DNA from: Xenorhabdus stockiae
GTDB taxonomy: Bacteria; Pseudomonadota; Gammaproteobacteria; Enterobacterales; Enterobacteriaceae
Direction of reading: 5' to 3'
DNA: 64,000 nucleotides
Assembly: GCF_002632825.1 (NCBI RefSeq)
Contig: NZ_NJAJ01000013.1
Coordinates: 60,775 to 124,774, forward strand
This document shows positions 9,842 to 17,882 of the stretch, piece by piece. Below the pieces are notes generated by a model that had not been told where the DNA came from, did not search any database, and saw nothing but the letters and a program-made list of their open reading frames with translations. A program made the position numbers and the translations under genes. The stretch's first letter is position 1. Every line of letters begins with the position of its first letter.

Positions 9842-11610
9842 CAACGATAAACACGCTTAGCAATTGAAACGGAAAAGATACCCCAGTTATCTGTTAACTG
9901 GTATAACTTCTCAAATCCGGCCGCTTCCACCAATGCATCCATTTCACCTTGTGTGCGACGTCGCATGATCCACGGTTCATTTTCTCGGTGGCTTGAAAGA
10001 ACACGAGCAATAATTTCAAGCTGCGGATGCCACGGCTGGCTGGTATATATCAGATAACCATTTTCTGTAATAGCTTCAGCAAGCCCGTGTAGGGAATTTC
10101 TGACCAGATTATTATCAGAAAATAATTCGTAGAGGCCTGAAACAATTCCCAGTGTTGGCGCGGGTGTTATTGAGGCTATGCTATCAGCATCAAAAGCATT
10201 TCCGATAACAAACTGAATCTTTTCTGACAAATGGCGTTCTTCAATATAAGCCTGCCCCTGACGTACATTAATATCGCTATAATCTCTCAATAAAACAGAA
10301 TCAACTTTACTGAACTCATTGATGGCATCGAGAACATAGCGCCCATGCCCGGCAGCAATATCCACAATATGTACTGGCATTTTTTGTTCATGCAAACAAC
10401 GAATGGCCTGTCGGATCAGCGTTTCGATATGAATTTTACGTTGCCGTATACCACGCCAGCCAATGCTGTTCAGGTAGTGTTTATCCAGCAGTCTCCCCCA
10501 AATTCCCTGACCTTGTGGCTGATCACGGTAGATATAATCCAGTGTAGAACCCGAATCAAATCCTGTTGTAAGACCCAGCCGTATTCCTTCTGAAGCCTTA
10601 CCTAAGTGACTTTTCATGGCCTTACGCATTAATTTATAAGCGAGGTTTTTGGCACTGAAATGAGGAAGAGAGGTACTGAGTGCACGAAACTCATCGGCGG
10701 AGTAGCTCCAGATATCTTGTTGCTCATAGTTATGCTGGTAACGTGGAATAGCAAAAATACGTTCCAGAAAAAGCCGGATCTTATCAAAAATAAGGTGTCG
10801 ATCTTTTTCACCCAGCGTATCGTGATAGAAACCTGCCATGACATGTTTCTCTTTTATTGGGCTACTTAATTGCTGGTAGAACTGGTGCTGTGGTTTTGAA
10901 TTCACAACATAATCACTGCCTGAAATGAATAATTGAGTAGGAAGTGTGATCGCGGCGGCATCTTTAACGACACGTTCTGAGGTTTGATAAAGCTCCAGCA
11001 AGATATTGACTGCAATCTCACGGGTAATCAGTGGATCGTTATTATAAGACGCAATACGGGTTTCATCGTGAGTTAAAAATTTCGCTTTTACATAGGAATT
11101 GACGAAGAAAATTCCGCGAATCTTCTGCATCAACTGCAATCCCTGCGTAGCGAAAGGAATATATAATTTAATATCAAAAGCCGGAGCAGCAAGGATCATC
11201 GCCCGGATTTTCGGCGCATAATCATGTACCCAAGCGGACACTAATACAGCGCCGACACTCTGACCAATCACTACGATATTTTCCATCGCAATATCATATT
11301 TAGCGGCAATAAACCGGACAAATTCATCTACATCACGAATTGATGTGCCGACTGACGGACTATAGCCACGTGCTCCTTTTGTCTGACCATGACCACGGGC
11401 ATCCCACGCAAAGACAGCAAAATCAGGCAGATTGAGTTCATCAACAATATGCTGAACGCGTCCGGAGTGTTCATGACCACGGTGAAAAATAATAATCGCT
11501 TTTTCTGCTTTGATTTGTTGCTGTGGCCAGTGACGATAAAACAGAGATACATCATCAGATGTAGTGAAGTAGTGTTCTTCAGCAATACGTTGTTTGAATA
11601 GCTGTGTCAT
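9841..11610 (-). CDS. ynbC: YnbC-like fusion of alpha/beta hydrolase and SAM-dependent methyltransferase
   Basis: A 589-residue fusion. The N-terminal half (about 1-300) is a serine aminopeptidase/lysophospholipase-like alpha/beta hydrolase with the nucleophile elbow GQSVG (Ser118) and the upstream DARGHGQT segment. The C-terminal half is a class I methyltransferase, with the SAM motif VDIAAGHGRY near residue 413. The length and partner match E. coli YnbC (585 residues) of the ynbABCD cluster, thought to act on phospholipid-like substrates; the true substrate is unknown. ynbA lies 9 bases upstream in the same orientation. The ynbB and ynbD genes of E. coli are not here. Confidence 0.85.
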   Translation of the reverse strand: MTQLFKQRIAEEHYFTTSDDVSLFYRHWPQQQIKAEKAIIIFHRGHEHSGRVQHIVDELNLPDFAVFAWDARGHGQTKGARGYSPSVGTSIRDVDEFVRFIAAKYDIAMENIVVIGQSVGAVLVSAWVHDYAPKIRAMILAAPAFDIKLYIPFATQGLQLMQKIRGIFFVNSYVKAKFLTHDETRIASYNNDPLITREIAVNILLELYQTSERVVKDAAAITLPTQLFISGSDYVVNSKPQHQFYQQLSSPIKEKHVMAGFYHDTLGEKDRHLIFDKIRLFLERIFAIPRYQHNYEQQDIWSYSADEFRALSTSLPHFSAKNLAYKLMRKAMKSHLGKASEGIRLGLTTGFDSGSTLDYIYRDQPQGQGIWGRLLDKHYLNSIGWRGIRQRKIHIETLIRQAIRCLHEQKMPVHIVDIAAGHGRYVLDAINEFSKVDSVLLRDYSDINVRQGQAYIEERHLSEKIQFVIGNAFDADSIASITPAPTLGIVSGLYELFSDNNLVRNSLHGLAEAITENGYLIYTSQPWHPQLEIIARVLSSHRENEPWIMRRRTQGEMDALVEAAGFEKLYQLTDNWGIFSVSIAKRVYR

Positions 11611-11619
11611 TATGGGGCC

Positions 11620-12243
11620 TTATCTGGATTGGGATTGTTCAATTTGCCTGATCTCGTACAGGGCTTTGACAACCCGCTGATAGCAAGTCATTACAAGTAA
11701 GATAGCGATAAAAGGAAACAGGTAACTACTCCAATTTAAAGCCGAAGGAAAAATGGCAATAATCAACCCATAAGTGCCAAAAACAAAAGCGCGATCACTT
11801 TTTCCCATTGGGCCATCATAGCGTCGTGATGCGCCGATGGTTTGTGCTAATACACCAATAAACTCAGTCAAAATGGTAAGAAATAGAATAATCAGTAAAC
11901 TGATATTGCTGACACCGGGTAAAAAACAGAAGGGAAGATAGAGGGCAACATCAGAAATAATATCTCCTAACTCATTATAAATAGCACCTAAATGAGATTT
12001 TTGGTTATGTTCCCGCGCCAGCATTCCATCAATTGCATTCAGTGCCATACGAATAAATAGAAAAACAGGAAGTATCCAGTATAGGGAAGGTGTGGGAAAT
12101 AAACTTAATAATAAACCGATAAAAAGTGATAAAAACAGAGCGGATAATGTGACTTGATTGGCTGTATATCCCAGATGATGAAGACGAATGACGATAGGCC
12201 GTAACAGGTTCTGAAAACGGGGTTTTAGATCATATATAGTCAT
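11620..12243 (-). CDS. ynbA: YnbA-like CDP-alcohol phosphatidyltransferase family membrane protein
   Basis: A 207-residue polytopic membrane protein of the CDP-alcohol phosphatidyltransferase superfamily, which moves a phosphatidyl group from CDP-diacylglycerol to an alcohol. The signature reads NAIDGMLARE, then eight-residue spacing to GAIYNELGDIISD. The canonical first and third aspartates (D-x2-DG-x2-AR-x8-G-x3-D-x3-D) are asparagines here. As I recall E. coli YnbA, the same substitutions occur there, so they look like a subfamily trait. It precedes ynbC by 9 bases and probably forms one operon with it. Confidence 0.84.
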   Translation of the reverse strand: MTIYDLKPRFQNLLRPIVIRLHHLGYTANQVTLSALFLSLFIGLLLSLFPTPSLYWILPVFLFIRMALNAIDGMLAREHNQKSHLGAIYNELGDIISDVALYLPFCFLPGVSNISLLIILFLTILTEFIGVLAQTIGASRRYDGPMGKSDRAFVFGTYGLIIAIFPSALNWSSYLFPFIAILLVMTCYQRVVKALYEIRQIEQSQSR

Positions 12244-12361
12244 TATTTCCCTAGATCCGTTAGAGGTAAAAATATCAGTGTTATTAATGTACCATGTGAT
12301 GTCAAATATTATGTGTAGAAAAACATACTGATATGCTATTCATTTTCCAGGTTACTTTTCA

Positions 12362-12807
12362 GTGAGTAATCACCATTATTCCCTGCCGTGTATAAGTCAC
12401 CAAAACCAGTTTAAGTATCACTATTATGGTGACTACTGGTATGGTGGTACCTATTTTCTTTGTTGTACACGCTCTGTCAGAGATACGGCGGCTTATTCGG
12501 ATGCTTTGGCAGGAGTACTTCCGGATGAGCCTTACACACCTCCGACCCCGGATTTACCATGGTTAGAACTGTCAGAGCGTGATACGGGAAAATTACACAT
12601 TAGGTTTACTGTTTCACCGCCACATGGACAGATTCAGTGTTTGCCTATCCTTTCAATATTTCTGGTCAGCTAGCTATTTCACTGCCACTTGGCTGGAGTG
12701 ATGAGGGTATTTCTATTGGTATACAGCTTGTCGGGCGTTATAAAAACGGGCTATTTTATGGATCTCTCGGCGTATATATTTACCAAGATCCCTTCAGATT
12801 CATTTGA
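12362..12807 (+). pseudogene. C-terminal relic of an amidase-signature hydrolase, frameshifted
   Basis: From about 12440 one frame reads TRSVRDTAAYSDALAG, then PYTPPTPDLPWLELSERD and GKLHIRFTVSPPHGQ. This is the order seen in amidase-signature enzymes of the 6-aminohexanoate-cyclic-dimer hydrolase type. Near 12630 the homology jumps to another frame (from GAT 12631), reading DSVFAYPFNISGQLAISLPLG, then GIQLVGRY, to a TGA at 12805-12807; this is the amidase C-terminus. The Ser-Ser-Lys catalytic core and the N-terminal two thirds are absent. The remnant is therefore both truncated and frameshifted, with an AT-rich patch upstream. Confidence 0.78.
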
Positions 12808-12867
12808 GTCCACTTCAGTAGTTATCCTATGATTTAATGAATAAATAAATTGGATGAGGATGGAACA

Positions 12868-13554
12868 TTGTCCAGAGCACAGCGTCTGTTATCTTTGATT
12901 GAAATATTACGTAGCTATCATTTTCCTGTGCAGGGAAAAGTATTAGCCCAGAAGATGAATATTAGCTTAAGAACGCTTTATCGGGATATTGCCACTTTAC
13001 AGGAGCAGGGAGCGATTATTGAGGGGGAACCGGGGGTGGGGTATGTCTTAAGGCCCGGTTTTGTATTGCCGCCTTTGATGTTTACCCAGAATGAAATCGA
13101 AGCGCTGGCATTAGGTGCCAATTGGGTGGCGAAACGTGCAGATCCACAATTGAGGGAAGCGGCAAAGGGTGTTGTCAATAAAATTGCAGCGGTTATCCCA
13201 ACAGAATTGAAGCAACTTCTGGAGAGCAGTTCTTTGTTAGTTGGGCCTGCTGCGGCCGCTACTCAGCCCGTGATCGATATTTCATCAATCCGGCAAGCAA
13301 TTCGTGCCAGACGTAAAGTGACTTTGACTTACCGGGACTTGAAAGAACAGGATTCCGAAAGAACTATCTGGCCATTCGCATTAGGGTATTTTGAAAATAT
13401 CAGTATTGTGATTGGTTGGTGTGAATTACGTGGAGAATTCCGCCATTTTCGGTCTGACAGAATCTTGAGTCTGCATGTTGAAAAACAGTGTTACCCCCGA
13501 TCAAGGCAATCCTTACTGAAAGAGTGGAGAGAATTTAAGAAAATACCTCACTGA
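12868..13554 (+). CDS. HTH-WYL transcriptional regulator (YafY-like)
   Basis: A 228-residue regulator. It has an N-terminal winged-helix HTH (about 3-60, with LAQKMNISLRTLYRDIATLQEQGA as recognition region) and a C-terminal WYL domain (about 130-215, ending FRSDRILSLHVEK) that usually binds a ligand or nucleic acid. I chose TTG at 12868 because GAGGATGG lies just before it and homologues begin with SRAQRLL; an in-frame TTG at 12850 would add six residues. It starts a same-strand run with an SRPBCC protein, a VOC protein and a membrane protein, which it may control. That link is inference. Confidence 0.82.
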   Translation: MSRAQRLLSLIEILRSYHFPVQGKVLAQKMNISLRTLYRDIATLQEQGAIIEGEPGVGYVLRPGFVLPPLMFTQNEIEALALGANWVAKRADPQLREAAKGVVNKIAAVIPTELKQLLESSSLLVGPAAAATQPVIDISSIRQAIRARRKVTLTYRDLKEQDSERTIWPFALGYFENISIVIGWCELRGEFRHFRSDRILSLHVEKQCYPRSRQSLLKEWREFKKIPH

Positions 13555-13642
13555 TTAAGTCAGGCTACTGACAGAAACTGTCACTCAGTGTTGATACCTT
13601 ACAACTATTCTAAGCCGCACAGACAATAGTTGGAGGTATTTC

Positions 13643-14074
13643 ATGTTAGTTCTGTCTTTTTCTATCCCGGTAAAAGCTGAACCATCGCATATTTGGGCTC
13701 ATTATGTTGATTTTGAGTTAAGGAAGAAATGGGAAACTGATCTTGAGTCTTTGCAGTTTGAAGGTGAGGTAAAAACCGGTCAATACGGCAGAATGATGTT
13801 AAGGGGAAAGCCAGAAATTCGATTTTACCTTTCAAATATTGAAATCAATAAAGAATTCACTGATCAGGTTAGTCTTCCGCATATAGGAACTTTACTTTTT
13901 TCTCATCAAATTATCCCACGTGAAAGCAATATGGAATATCTGATTAAGGCAACAGTATCACTTATGCCTGATTCGAATGTGCCTGCTATTCAGGTTCAGA
14001 ATTTCTTTAAACAAGTCACACATGATTTAGTTGAAACAGTATTAAGGCTGAAAGCTACTGTTGAAACCTATTAA
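13643..14074 (+). CDS. SRPBCC/START-like domain protein
   Basis: A 143-residue protein resembling SRPBCC-fold proteins, which bind hydrophobic ligands in a deep cavity. The pattern is an N-terminal strand LVLSFSIPVKAEPSHIWAHYVDFE, the WETDLESLQFEG loop and a long C-terminal helix (NFFKQVTHDLVETVLRLKAT). It has a good Shine-Dalgarno TGGAGG before ATG. It follows the WYL regulator by 88 bases. No enzymatic residues can be assigned, and the function is unknown. Confidence 0.6.
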   Translation: MLVLSFSIPVKAEPSHIWAHYVDFELRKKWETDLESLQFEGEVKTGQYGRMMLRGKPEIRFYLSNIEINKEFTDQVSLPHIGTLLFSHQIIPRESNMEYLIKATVSLMPDSNVPAIQVQNFFKQVTHDLVETVLRLKATVETY

Positions 14075-14166
14075 ATATGAAAAATATTGATCAGGGAAAA
14101 TTGAATTACATCAGTCTCTTATTTAAATACAAATAAAAATTTTGATAAAATTAATATGAGGTTAAT

Positions 14167-14541
14167 ATGGAAACAATAACTGCTAAACCTAATCTTCAGC
14201 TTGTCTATGTTTCTGATATAGAGCGTTCGACATCCTTTTATACAAAAATATTTAATTCTGAACCGGTTTTTGCTGGCCAACGTTACGTTGCATTTTCTGC
14301 TGGTGCTGAAGCTTTATTTTCCATTTGGTCTGGGGGTACGAAACCTGATTTAAATACTCCCCGATTTTCCGAAATTGGCATCATGTTACCAAATAGCGAA
14401 GATATAGATAAATTATTTGTAAAATGGCAACAGGAACTAAAAGTTAAAGTATTACAGGAGCCTCATACTGAAGTATTTGGCCGGACGTTTGTTATTGAAG
14501 ATCCTGACGGTCATATGATTCGCGTTTGTTTATTGGATTAA
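14167..14541 (+). CDS. VOC (glyoxalase/bleomycin-resistance fold) protein
   Basis: A 124-residue VOC-superfamily protein. It shows the paired beta-alpha-beta-beta-beta pattern: LQLVYVSDIERSTSFYTKIF at the N-terminus and FVIEDPDGHMIRVC at the C-terminus, the typical ending of PhnB/glyoxalase-like proteins. Such proteins are metal-dependent lyases or dioxygenases, or drug-binding proteins; the sequence does not say which. It stands 92 bases after the SRPBCC gene. Confidence 0.78.
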   Translation: METITAKPNLQLVYVSDIERSTSFYTKIFNSEPVFAGQRYVAFSAGAEALFSIWSGGTKPDLNTPRFSEIGIMLPNSEDIDKLFVKWQQELKVKVLQEPHTEVFGRTFVIEDPDGHMIRVCLLD

Positions 14542-14635
14542 GATGACAAAATAGAAAGCCCATTGAGGAACAATTATAATAAGAGTCTATATGGTTAGGC
14601 TCTTTTAAAAGTAATAGGACTCAGTGAGGAAAGAT

Positions 14636-15154
14636 ATGTCAATCCTGATGATTATCAAAGATACACCGGTATGGGTTTGGATCTTATTTGTTTTTTTGGT
14701 TCTCCGTGGCATTAAAGCATTAGATGACAGGGAAATGACGGTGAGTCGTCTATTTTTATTGCCAATCGTGTTTTTTATCTGGGCAGTTTATGTTGTACTA
14801 CATGAAACGGTTTTTCAGGCTTCGGCATTATTAGCGCTTGTTGTGGGGATATTGGCAGGTATTGCAATAGGCTGGAAATTATGGAGTACTCAGCCCCGCT
14901 TAAGAAAAAAGCCTGACAGCGATTTGATTATCCGTTCAGGTACTCCTTTGACCTTGATTTTTATCCTGATTATATTTTGCGTTAAATTCATTATTTCCGC
15001 CTCGGCAGCAATACATCCAGCGCTAACACACTCTTTTAGCTTCAATTTATTATTTGGTTTTGCCAGTGGTTTGTTAGATGGTATTTTCTGGGGTGGAACA
15101 CTGAATCTCTACATTCCTTATTATAAGGATCGGCAGAAACGAAGAGTTGAATAA
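14636..15154 (+). CDS. Four- to five-helix membrane protein (DUF6622-like)
   Basis: A 172-residue hydrophobic protein with membrane segments near 9-24, 35-55, 60-80, 105-128 and 138-158, and a basic C-terminus (YYKDRQKRRVE). It resembles a family annotated only as a domain of unknown function. I use ATG 14636 because GTGAGGA gives a Shine-Dalgarno sequence 6-7 bases before it; a GTG at 14624 is open but would bury that site. It is last in the run starting at 12868. Confidence 0.68.
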   Translation: MSILMIIKDTPVWVWILFVFLVLRGIKALDDREMTVSRLFLLPIVFFIWAVYVVLHETVFQASALLALVVGILAGIAIGWKLWSTQPRLRKKPDSDLIIRSGTPLTLIFILIIFCVKFIISASAAIHPALTHSFSFNLLFGFASGLLDGIFWGGTLNLYIPYYKDRQKRRVE

Positions 15155-15188
15155 GAATAAAAGGGGGAGTTTTAACCAGGATAAAATC

Positions 15189-15214
15189 AAAAAGCCCCGT
15201 TATTTTAACGAGGC
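15189..15214 (-). terminator. Intrinsic terminator of the tRNA-Ser genes
   Basis: On the minus strand the sequence GCCTCGTTA, AAA-type loop, TAACGGGGC, then TTTTTG forms a GC-capped hairpin with a T-run. It lies about 40 bases beyond the 3' end of the second tRNA gene. Confidence 0.85.
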
Positions 15215-15252
15215 ATCATATCTTTATAAGTTATTCAACTGATATTAAATAA

Positions 15253-15342
15253 TGGCGGTGAGGGAGGGATTCGAACCCTCGATACGTTTTCACGTATACA
15301 CACTTTCCAGGCGTGCTCCTTCAACCACTCGGACACCTCACC
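15253..15342 (-). tRNA. tRNA-Ser(GGA), promoter-distal copy
   Basis: Read on the minus strand, it begins GGTGAGGTGTCCGAGTGG and ends in the acceptor CTCACCG followed by encoded CCA (15253-15255). The anticodon loop CTGGAAA gives anticodon GGA, which decodes UCC and UCU. The long variable arm is a 5-bp stem TACGT/ACGTA with a GAAA loop, typical of class II serine tRNAs. It is close to E. coli serW/serX. Confidence 0.97.
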
Positions 15343-15373
15343 GTTTTCTAATTTTTCAGTTGATTACAAAATA

Positions 15374-15463
15374 TGGCGGTGAGGGAGGGATTCGAACCCT
15401 CGATACACTTTCGCGTATACACACTTTCCAGGCGTGCTCCTTCAACCACTCGGACACCTCACC
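15374..15463 (-). tRNA. tRNA-Ser(GGA), promoter-proximal copy
   Basis: A second class II tRNA-Ser(GGA) of 90 nt with encoded CCA, 31 bases upstream of the other copy. It differs only in the variable arm, where the stem is TACGC/GTGTA with a GAAA loop; one Watson-Crick pair is replaced by a G-U pair, so the fold is kept. The two are probably made from one precursor. Confidence 0.97.
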
Positions 15464-15516
15464 ATATTTTGTCATTTCAGCGATTTTGTTTGTATTCCTC
15501 GCTGCAACGGGGCGCT

Positions 15517-15545
15517 ACTATAGGGAAAAGCAGCGCAGGCGTCAA
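15517..15545 (-). promoter_or_regulatory. Promoter of the tandem tRNA-Ser genes
   Basis: On the minus strand, TTGACG (15540-15545) and TATAGT (15517-15522) are separated by 17 bases. They are followed by a GC-rich discriminator AGCGCCCCG. Such discriminators are usual at stable-RNA promoters under stringent control. Confidence 0.8.
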
Positions 15546-15673
15546 CAGGCTTATCACGATTTTTTCGTGCTTTTTGATTGATTAGACAAATAAAAAACAA
15601 TTTGCATACGTGATAAGCATTTATAGCACTTTTGCAGTTGTTTTTAATCAAGGCTCTGATAGTTTTTTGTAAT

Positions 15674-16261
15674 TTAGGGTACTGATGCTAAGCGCCGGGC
15701 AGCTTCAACAACAGAAGCCCGACGTCTTGCATGTTCTTGCTGGCTATCTGAGCCAGTGAGCATACGTGCTACCTGAGGGACTGCTGACCACCATCCGGCT
15801 AGGGACAATATCAAGAATGCCAGATGGTCGGGAGCCAGAGTCTGTGTGATTGAACCCTGTTGCTGTCCATCAGCGACAGCCTGAACCTTGGAACTATAGT
15901 ATTCGCGTCGTTGCTCCTCGTCCGGCACTTCACCATCGAAAATAAGCCCTTCCCAACGCATAAGCCGGCTTAATTCAGGATGTTCGCGGTGATAATCGTA
16001 GGCTTTACCAGCATATTCAGCAAGTTCCTCAATTGTGAAAGGCTTAACCGGTACTTCTTGAGCAACTCTGGCTAATTCACTGCGTAGCACAGTTGAAAAT
16101 AATGCCCGTTTATCACCAAAGTAATTGTAAATACGTTCTTTATTTACTCCGGCCAATTTAGCAATCTTATCGATAGTAGTGCCATCGGGTCCAAGGTAGG
16201 CAAATTCTTTTACTGCCGCTTCTAAAATCCTGCGCTTTGTTGCCTCTGTATCCCAAGCCAT
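15674..16261 (-). CDS. TetR/AcrR family transcriptional regulator
   Basis: A 195-residue repressor-type protein with an N-terminal TetR HTH (about 8-54: TKRRILEAAVKEF, then TTIDKIAKLAGVNKERIYNYF and GDKRALF) and a helical ligand-binding C-terminal domain. It is divergent from an MFS transporter. A perfect 7-bp inverted repeat lies in the 193-base gap, next to a transporter promoter. The usual arrangement is repression of the pump until a substrate binds the regulator; here that is inferred from context. Confidence 0.9.
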   Translation of the reverse strand: MAWDTEATKRRILEAAVKEFAYLGPDGTTIDKIAKLAGVNKERIYNYFGDKRALFSTVLRSELARVAQEVPVKPFTIEELAEYAGKAYDYHREHPELSRLMRWEGLIFDGEVPDEEQRREYYSSKVQAVADGQQQGSITQTLAPDHLAFLILSLAGWWSAVPQVARMLTGSDSQQEHARRRASVVEAARRLASVP

Positions 16262-16283
16262 AATTTGCTTTCCTATTAATCAG

Positions 16284-16336
16284 TTGTTGCCATTACAAAA
16301 ATCATACTATAATAAATTCCAACGTTTTAGTTGGAA
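16284..16336 (+). promoter_or_regulatory. MFS gene promoter with probable TetR operator
   Basis: TATAAT at 16308-16313 has an upstream TTGTTG (16284-16289, spacing 18). Just downstream, at the expected transcription start, is a perfect inverted repeat TTCCAAC (16317-16323), six-base spacer, GTTGGAA (16330-16336). Its position would block polymerase when the regulator binds. Confidence 0.65.
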
Positions 16337-16454
16337 ATTGAGTGGTGACACACTCGATACTAATTAACAGGTGTGGCTCAGGTATTCCACACTATTCCCA
16401 GCTTTGGCGGGGTGGATATCCCATCAGCATTATCAGGATCGGAGGCTGTAGATT

Positions 16455-17699
16455 ATGAATAATCAGATAGACCATATAAAAGAGGCTGCTGGCAATATAA
16501 ACAACCAAACCGTTTCATCCGAACAAACCTATGTAGTAGGTACCGGTGTGGTTATGTTGTTGGCGGTAATAGCATTGTTTGTCTTAACTCAGCTTTATTT
16601 GGCGATCCCTTTGCTCGCGCCTGTCAGTCAGAATTTTAGTTCGGTAGATTCGGAAGAAGTTACATTTGCGCTTGCCACAAGTTTTAGTTTGGCTTATGCC
16701 ATAGGATTCCTGATTTGGGGACCAATATCGGATCAGTATGGTCGTCGCGTTGTGATGTTATGGGGATTGATGGCAATATCGGTTGCTACCCTCGCATGTT
16801 CGTTTGCTCCGTCACTATCATGGTTGGCCAGTCTGCGGGTGATTCAGGGGCTGGCAGCATCTAGCTTTGCCCCCATAGCGTTGGCATATCTAGCTGAAAC
16901 AGTACCAGAGCGTTATCGTGCTACCGCAATTGGAACTATGTCCACGTCGTTTCTTGTGGCAGGCATTTTTGGGCAGGTTTTAGCAGCTTGGATAGCTCTA
17001 CGATGGAATTGGAACGAAGTCTTTCTAGTGACGGGAGTATTTCTGATGGCGATGATCCCACTGTTTATTATCGTGGTCAAAGAATCGAAACGTTTTGTTA
17101 CCGAAGGGCATCTTGGGCACCGCTTTATCGCATTGGGAAGAATTATTGTTCGCCCGGCAGTTTTACTTCTGTCATGCGCGCATATTACGCTGTTGTTATC
17201 ATTTGTCGCCATGTATATAGCATTAGGCCCCCATTTATGGGAGTTGGGACTGACGCCGGATAAAGTAATTTTACTGCGCTTAATTGGATTACCGGGTATG
17301 TTTGCGGCACTGTTGGTGGGTGTATTAGCTCGCAGAGTCAGTATGCCTGCAATTGCCATCATTGGTTATATTACTGCTGCTATCGGGTTGTCACTGGAAG
17401 CTATATTGTCACAATCCCTGACTGGCATTGCCATTGGTAGTCTGGTTTTTGTTATTGGTATCGCCCTTGCTATTCCTGCGATGATTACGCAGTTTGGTTC
17501 GCTATCAGCGCCCAATCGAGGTGCTGGAATGGCGCTTAATGGATTCATTCTATTTATTGGGGCCAGTATCGGGCCATTAATTGCGGCAGAAATATCTCAC
17601 TTTGGCATATTACTATCTGTGTTTGTCGTCATGCTTCTTTTGGGGGCCATCTGTGTGGCGGGTAGCGCGTCACTTACTGCAATGCTGAAAAGACCATAA
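16455..17699 (+). CDS. MFS efflux-type transporter
   Basis: A 414-residue major facilitator superfamily protein with twelve predicted helices and a hydrophilic N-terminus of about 28 residues. The loop 2-3 signature GPISDQYGRRVV (about 94-105) and the helix-5 GIFGQVLAAWIALRWNWNEVF region resemble drug-proton antiporters of the YnfM/Bcr-like group. Start ATG 16455 follows CGGAGG. It is divergent from a TetR gene and controlled by a shared region with an inverted repeat. The substrate cannot be read from the sequence. Confidence 0.85.
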   Translation: MNNQIDHIKEAAGNINNQTVSSEQTYVVGTGVVMLLAVIALFVLTQLYLAIPLLAPVSQNFSSVDSEEVTFALATSFSLAYAIGFLIWGPISDQYGRRVVMLWGLMAISVATLACSFAPSLSWLASLRVIQGLAASSFAPIALAYLAETVPERYRATAIGTMSTSFLVAGIFGQVLAAWIALRWNWNEVFLVTGVFLMAMIPLFIIVVKESKRFVTEGHLGHRFIALGRIIVRPAVLLLSCAHITLLLSFVAMYIALGPHLWELGLTPDKVILLRLIGLPGMFAALLVGVLARRVSMPAIAIIGYITAAIGLSLEAILSQSLTGIAIGSLVFVIGIALAIPAMITQFGSLSAPNRGAGMALNGFILFIGASIGPLIAAEISHFGILLSVFVVMLLLGAICVAGSASLTAMLKRP

Positions 17700-17882
17700 A
17701 CATAGCATTGCTGCTTAAATAATTCTCAGTACACGAAAATCAGCAGGAATATAAATTGATTTAATTCAATTAAATAGTAGATATTGATGAGCGAATGGAC
17801 GACATTCAGCTATGTTTTTCTTGACATTTCACCTTTCGGCAATAGTTTTAATCTATTAAAAAATAAAAAGGGATAAGATTAT

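Noticed and set aside
15252..15585. Two overlapping plus-strand frames with repeated [10 protein letters not shown] / [12 protein letters not shown] text
   Set aside because: These are the antisense of the two tRNA-Ser genes, a well-known false protein that arises from the conserved tRNA arms.
16913..17362. 149-codon minus-strand frame within the MFS gene
   Set aside because: Polytopic membrane genes often give long antisense frames; the text has no protein-family features.
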